Assembly: GCF_031582905.1 (NCBI RefSeq)
Contig: NZ_CP133990.1
Coordinates: 310,001 to 374,000 of the forward strand
Direction: 5' to 3'
Length of the DNA: 64,000 bases
DNA from: Pengzhenrongella sp031582905
Lineage (GTDB): Bacteria > Actinomycetota > Actinomycetes > Actinomycetales > Cellulomonadaceae
Both the position numbers and the translations under genes were made by a program. Position 1 is the first letter of the stretch. Every line of letters begins with the position of its first letter. Below, piece after piece: positions 61,675-64,000 of this stretch. Below the pieces are notes generated by a model. That model was not told the DNA's origin, did not search any database, and saw only the letters and a list, made by a program, of their open reading frames with translations.

Positions 61675-64000
61675 ATGACGATCTGGAGATCACGACGCGT
61701 GCCCACGGTGGGTGCGGTCCTGATGACGGTGGCCCTCGGGCTCGGCGGTCAGTCGGCCGTGGCCGTGCCCGGTGCAGCGCCCGGCTCGGGTGACGGGCCG
61801 GCCGGCGGGGCGGTCGTCGTCCCGCCCGGGACACCACCCAACCCCGCCGCACCGCGGCCCTACTTCCCGGCCGACGTCACGCAGATCCCCGCGACCGAGA
61901 GCCTGCCCGATCTGTTCACCTTCCTCAGCCCGACGGCCGACCCCAACGGCAACGGGACCGTGGACGACGCGGGCGAGTGGGACGCCCGGGCCGACGAGCT
62001 CGCCGACGCGCTGCAGTACTACCTGTACGGGTACCAGCACCCCACCCCGGAGGACGGCTCCGTCTTCACCAGCGTCGACGTCCCCGAGACGACGACGGTC
62101 ACCTTCTCCGCCGTGTTCGACTTCTCCACCTTCACCACGCACCTGCCGGCGGGCTCGTACACGTTCGCGCCGGGCGGTGGGTTCACGCTGCTCCCGGTGC
62201 CGGACTTCGTGGCCGAGGCCGCGTACGACGCACCGGACGGGTACCCGGACTGGGCGGCGGGCGACACCTGGGACGACCACCGCGACCTGCTCACCGTCAC
62301 CCCCGCAACCGCCCGCACCGAGGTGCGGGTGAGCGACCCCGAGGCACCGGGGGCAACGACGGCGTCGATCCGGCTGGACGCCTTCGAGGTCCCCGTGCAG
62401 GGGGTCGACACCGACCTGCCCGGCCCGTACCCCGTCGTGCTGACCGTCGGGGGCCTCTCCGCCCAGCAGGTCACCACGCTCAAGGCCAACGGGTACGCGT
62501 ACGTGTCGATGAACACCGGCTCGGTGTACTCCGACAGCGCCGCGCACACCGGCGCGTACAACGAGCTGTACCCGTACCGGGCCGGCACCTACGAGTACGA
62601 CAGCGGCACCCTGCTGGGCTGGGCGTGGGGGATCAGCCGCATCGTCGACGCCATCAAGAACGACGCCGAGGCCGCGAACTCCCGCGACCTGGCGTGGGAC
62701 CAGACCGCGGTCACCGGGGTGTCCCGCAACGGCAAGGCGGCCGTGCTCGCGGCGGCGTTCGACGAGCGCATCGCGGTGGCGGCGCCGAGCGACCCCGGCG
62801 GCGGCGGGCTGAGCGGCTTCCGGTACTCGACCGAGGGGCAGATGTTCACGTACGACACCCCCGACGGCTTCGACGGCATCTACTCGCGCAACGAGACGGT
62901 GCTGCGCGCCATGGGCATGCCGTACTGGTTCACGTCCAAGGCGCTGGACTTCCGCCCCGACAAGGCCGAGCACGCCCCGTTCGACCTGCACGCCGTCGCC
63001 GCGCTCGTCGCGCCGCGACCGCTCATCACGTGGACCGGCGAGGCCCAGCAGGCCTGGCTCAACTCGCCGAGCACGGTCGTGAGCCTGCAGGCGGCGCGGG
63101 AGGCCTACGAGCTGCTCGGTGCGGGGGACGACATCGCGTGGGTCGTGCGCGACGCCGCCCACGCCAACCAGGACCGCGACCTGCCCGACCTCGTCGCGAT
63201 CATGGACCGCGAGTTCGGCCGCAGCGACACGCTGACCCGCCGGCACCTGGCGACGCTGGCCGAGCCGGACGGCTCCGCCAAGGACGGCAGCGGCGTCATC
63301 TACCCCGAGGCCACCTTCGACAGCATCGCGGCGATGTCCCGCAGCCCGTACGAGCTCGAGCTCGTCGATCCGGTGGTCCCGCCCCGGCAAAGACACCCTG
63401 TGGAGCGAGGACACCTACGTCACCGCCGGCCAGGAGCGCACCCTGCGCTTCCACACCGACGCCCGCCAGGTCACCCTGACGCTCCCCGACGGACGCCGCC
63501 TCGTCCGCCCGGCCCCGCGCGGTGTCGCGACCTTCACGCTGCGGCCCGCCCAGGCGCAGGCCGGGCGGTACGTCGCCGAGACGCGCGACCACGGCCAGGA
63601 CCCGAGGACGGTCGAGCTCGCCGGCTTCTCGCTCGCCGACGCGCTGCGCCACGGGCTCAACCTCAGCAGCGGCTCACCGGACGGGATGGCGATCGGCTTC
63701 TCCAGCCCCGTCGACCTCGAGGCGGGCGACCCCGAGCTGCTCGTCGACGGCGTCCCGCTCAGCACGAGCGTCCACGACGACGGCACGACCGACGGCTACC
63801 TCCAGCGGTACGGCGTCTCGCTCAAGACCCGCGGCGCACCCGAGGGACCCTCGGACGGCACGACGAGCTTCGTGCTCGGCGTGCGTGACCTCCACCTGGA
63901 GGCGCTGCCGGGCTGGACGCTCGGCGTCGACGTCGCCGTGACGAAGGACCAGGTGCCGGACTGGCGGGGCGTGCTCGTGGACGGCTTCACCTCCCCGTTC
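61675..64000 (+). CDS. Secreted CE15-like glucuronoyl esterase, C-terminus beyond window (frameshifted near 63382-63385)
   Basis: At least 775 aa from ATG 61675, after an AAGGGA site. The signal peptide ends near residue 30 (AVA). The alpha/beta-hydrolase domain has the serine elbow TGVSRNGKAAV with Ser350, in the position of GCSRxGKGA of CE15, and later APRPLITWTGEAQQAW and a candidate catalytic His in RDAAHAN. CE15 enzymes cleave the ester between glucuronic acid of xylan and lignin alcohols. A further beta-rich region follows after a +1 frameshift (C-run 63382-63385 should be three: VVPPGKDTLWSEDTYV). The enzyme class is inferred from motif and context. Confidence 0.65.

Noticed and set aside
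4738..63385. Programmed ribosomal frameshifting as the cause of the breaks
   Set aside because: The affected genes have no tradition of recoding, the sites lack a common slippery heptamer plus structure, and both directions of shift occur. Homopolymer error is simpler.
1..64000. tRNA or rRNA genes, CRISPR arrays and insertion sequences
   Set aside because: I found no tRNA-like TTCGA arm contexts, no regularly spaced repeats and no transposase motifs. The short tandem repeats seen are inside or next to genes. Absence judged by eye only.

Overview
The window is very GC-rich, gene-dense actinobacterial chromosome. The housekeeping order (rplM-rpsI-glmM, glmS-acpS, nnr-alr-tsaE-tsaB-rimI, tsaD, groES, a WhiB3/WhiD-type gene, a BldM-like gene, guaB, guaB3, guaA) follows the layout known from Mycobacterium and Streptomyces. 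A secreted GH6 cellulase with a CBM2-like module, a CelR/CebR-type operator on that gene, a DUF5709 protein and two 13E12-type (DUF222) HNH proteins point to Cellulomonas or a close relative. The genus is inferred from these features, not from a database search.

Layout. 1-10.9 kb: the start of a ROK kinase, truA, a DUF5709 protein, an ABC-F ATPase, ribosomal L13/S9, cell-wall precursor genes (glmM, glmS), peptide deformylase, a DedA protein, pantothenate kinase and acpS. 11.2-13.0 kb: a DUF222/HNH gene with a perfect SOS box upstream. 13.4-24.2 kb: an LLM-type oxidoreductase, then a tightly overlapping operon nnr-alr-tsaE-tsaB-rimI-sulfurtransferase, an antisense nitroreductase, tsaD, and an opposing pair ybdK/THUMP-like methyltransferase. 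24.3-31 kb: groES under a CIRCE operator with no groEL beside it, whiB, a MerR regulator, an atypical BldM-like regulator, guaB, a DJ-1/PfpI protein and guaB3. 31-38.6 kb (minus strand): a PMT-family membrane glycosyltransferase, then an overlapping operon xfp-pta-ackA that converts xylulose 5-phosphate or fructose 6-phosphate to acetate plus ATP. 38.9-48.9 kb: SURF1, ArfB, an epimerase-like protein, a second DUF222/HNH gene, a heterodimeric ABC exporter with complementary degenerate ATP sites, a DUF3817 protein and guaA.

49-64 kb is a plant cell wall region. It holds a secreted GH6 endoglucanase and then a glucuronoxylan side-chain (aldouronate) locus: intracellular GH67 alpha-glucuronidase, LacI regulator, a complete LplB/YtcP/LplA-type ABC importer without its ATPase, a small translationally coupled ORF, a YesL-like DUF624 protein, a GH3 glycosidase and a secreted CE15-like glucuronoyl esterase that runs off the window. 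The inferred pathway is ester cleavage outside the cell, import of short methylglucuronic-acid-bearing xylo-oligosaccharides, then GH67 and GH3 cleavage inside. Pentose phosphate formed this way could feed the phosphoketolase operon.

Main caveat: 18 genes, many of them essential and highly conserved, carry a one-base frameshift, almost always in a short G or C run. The distribution looks like sequencing or assembly error. Such genes are annotated over their full extent, with the break noted.
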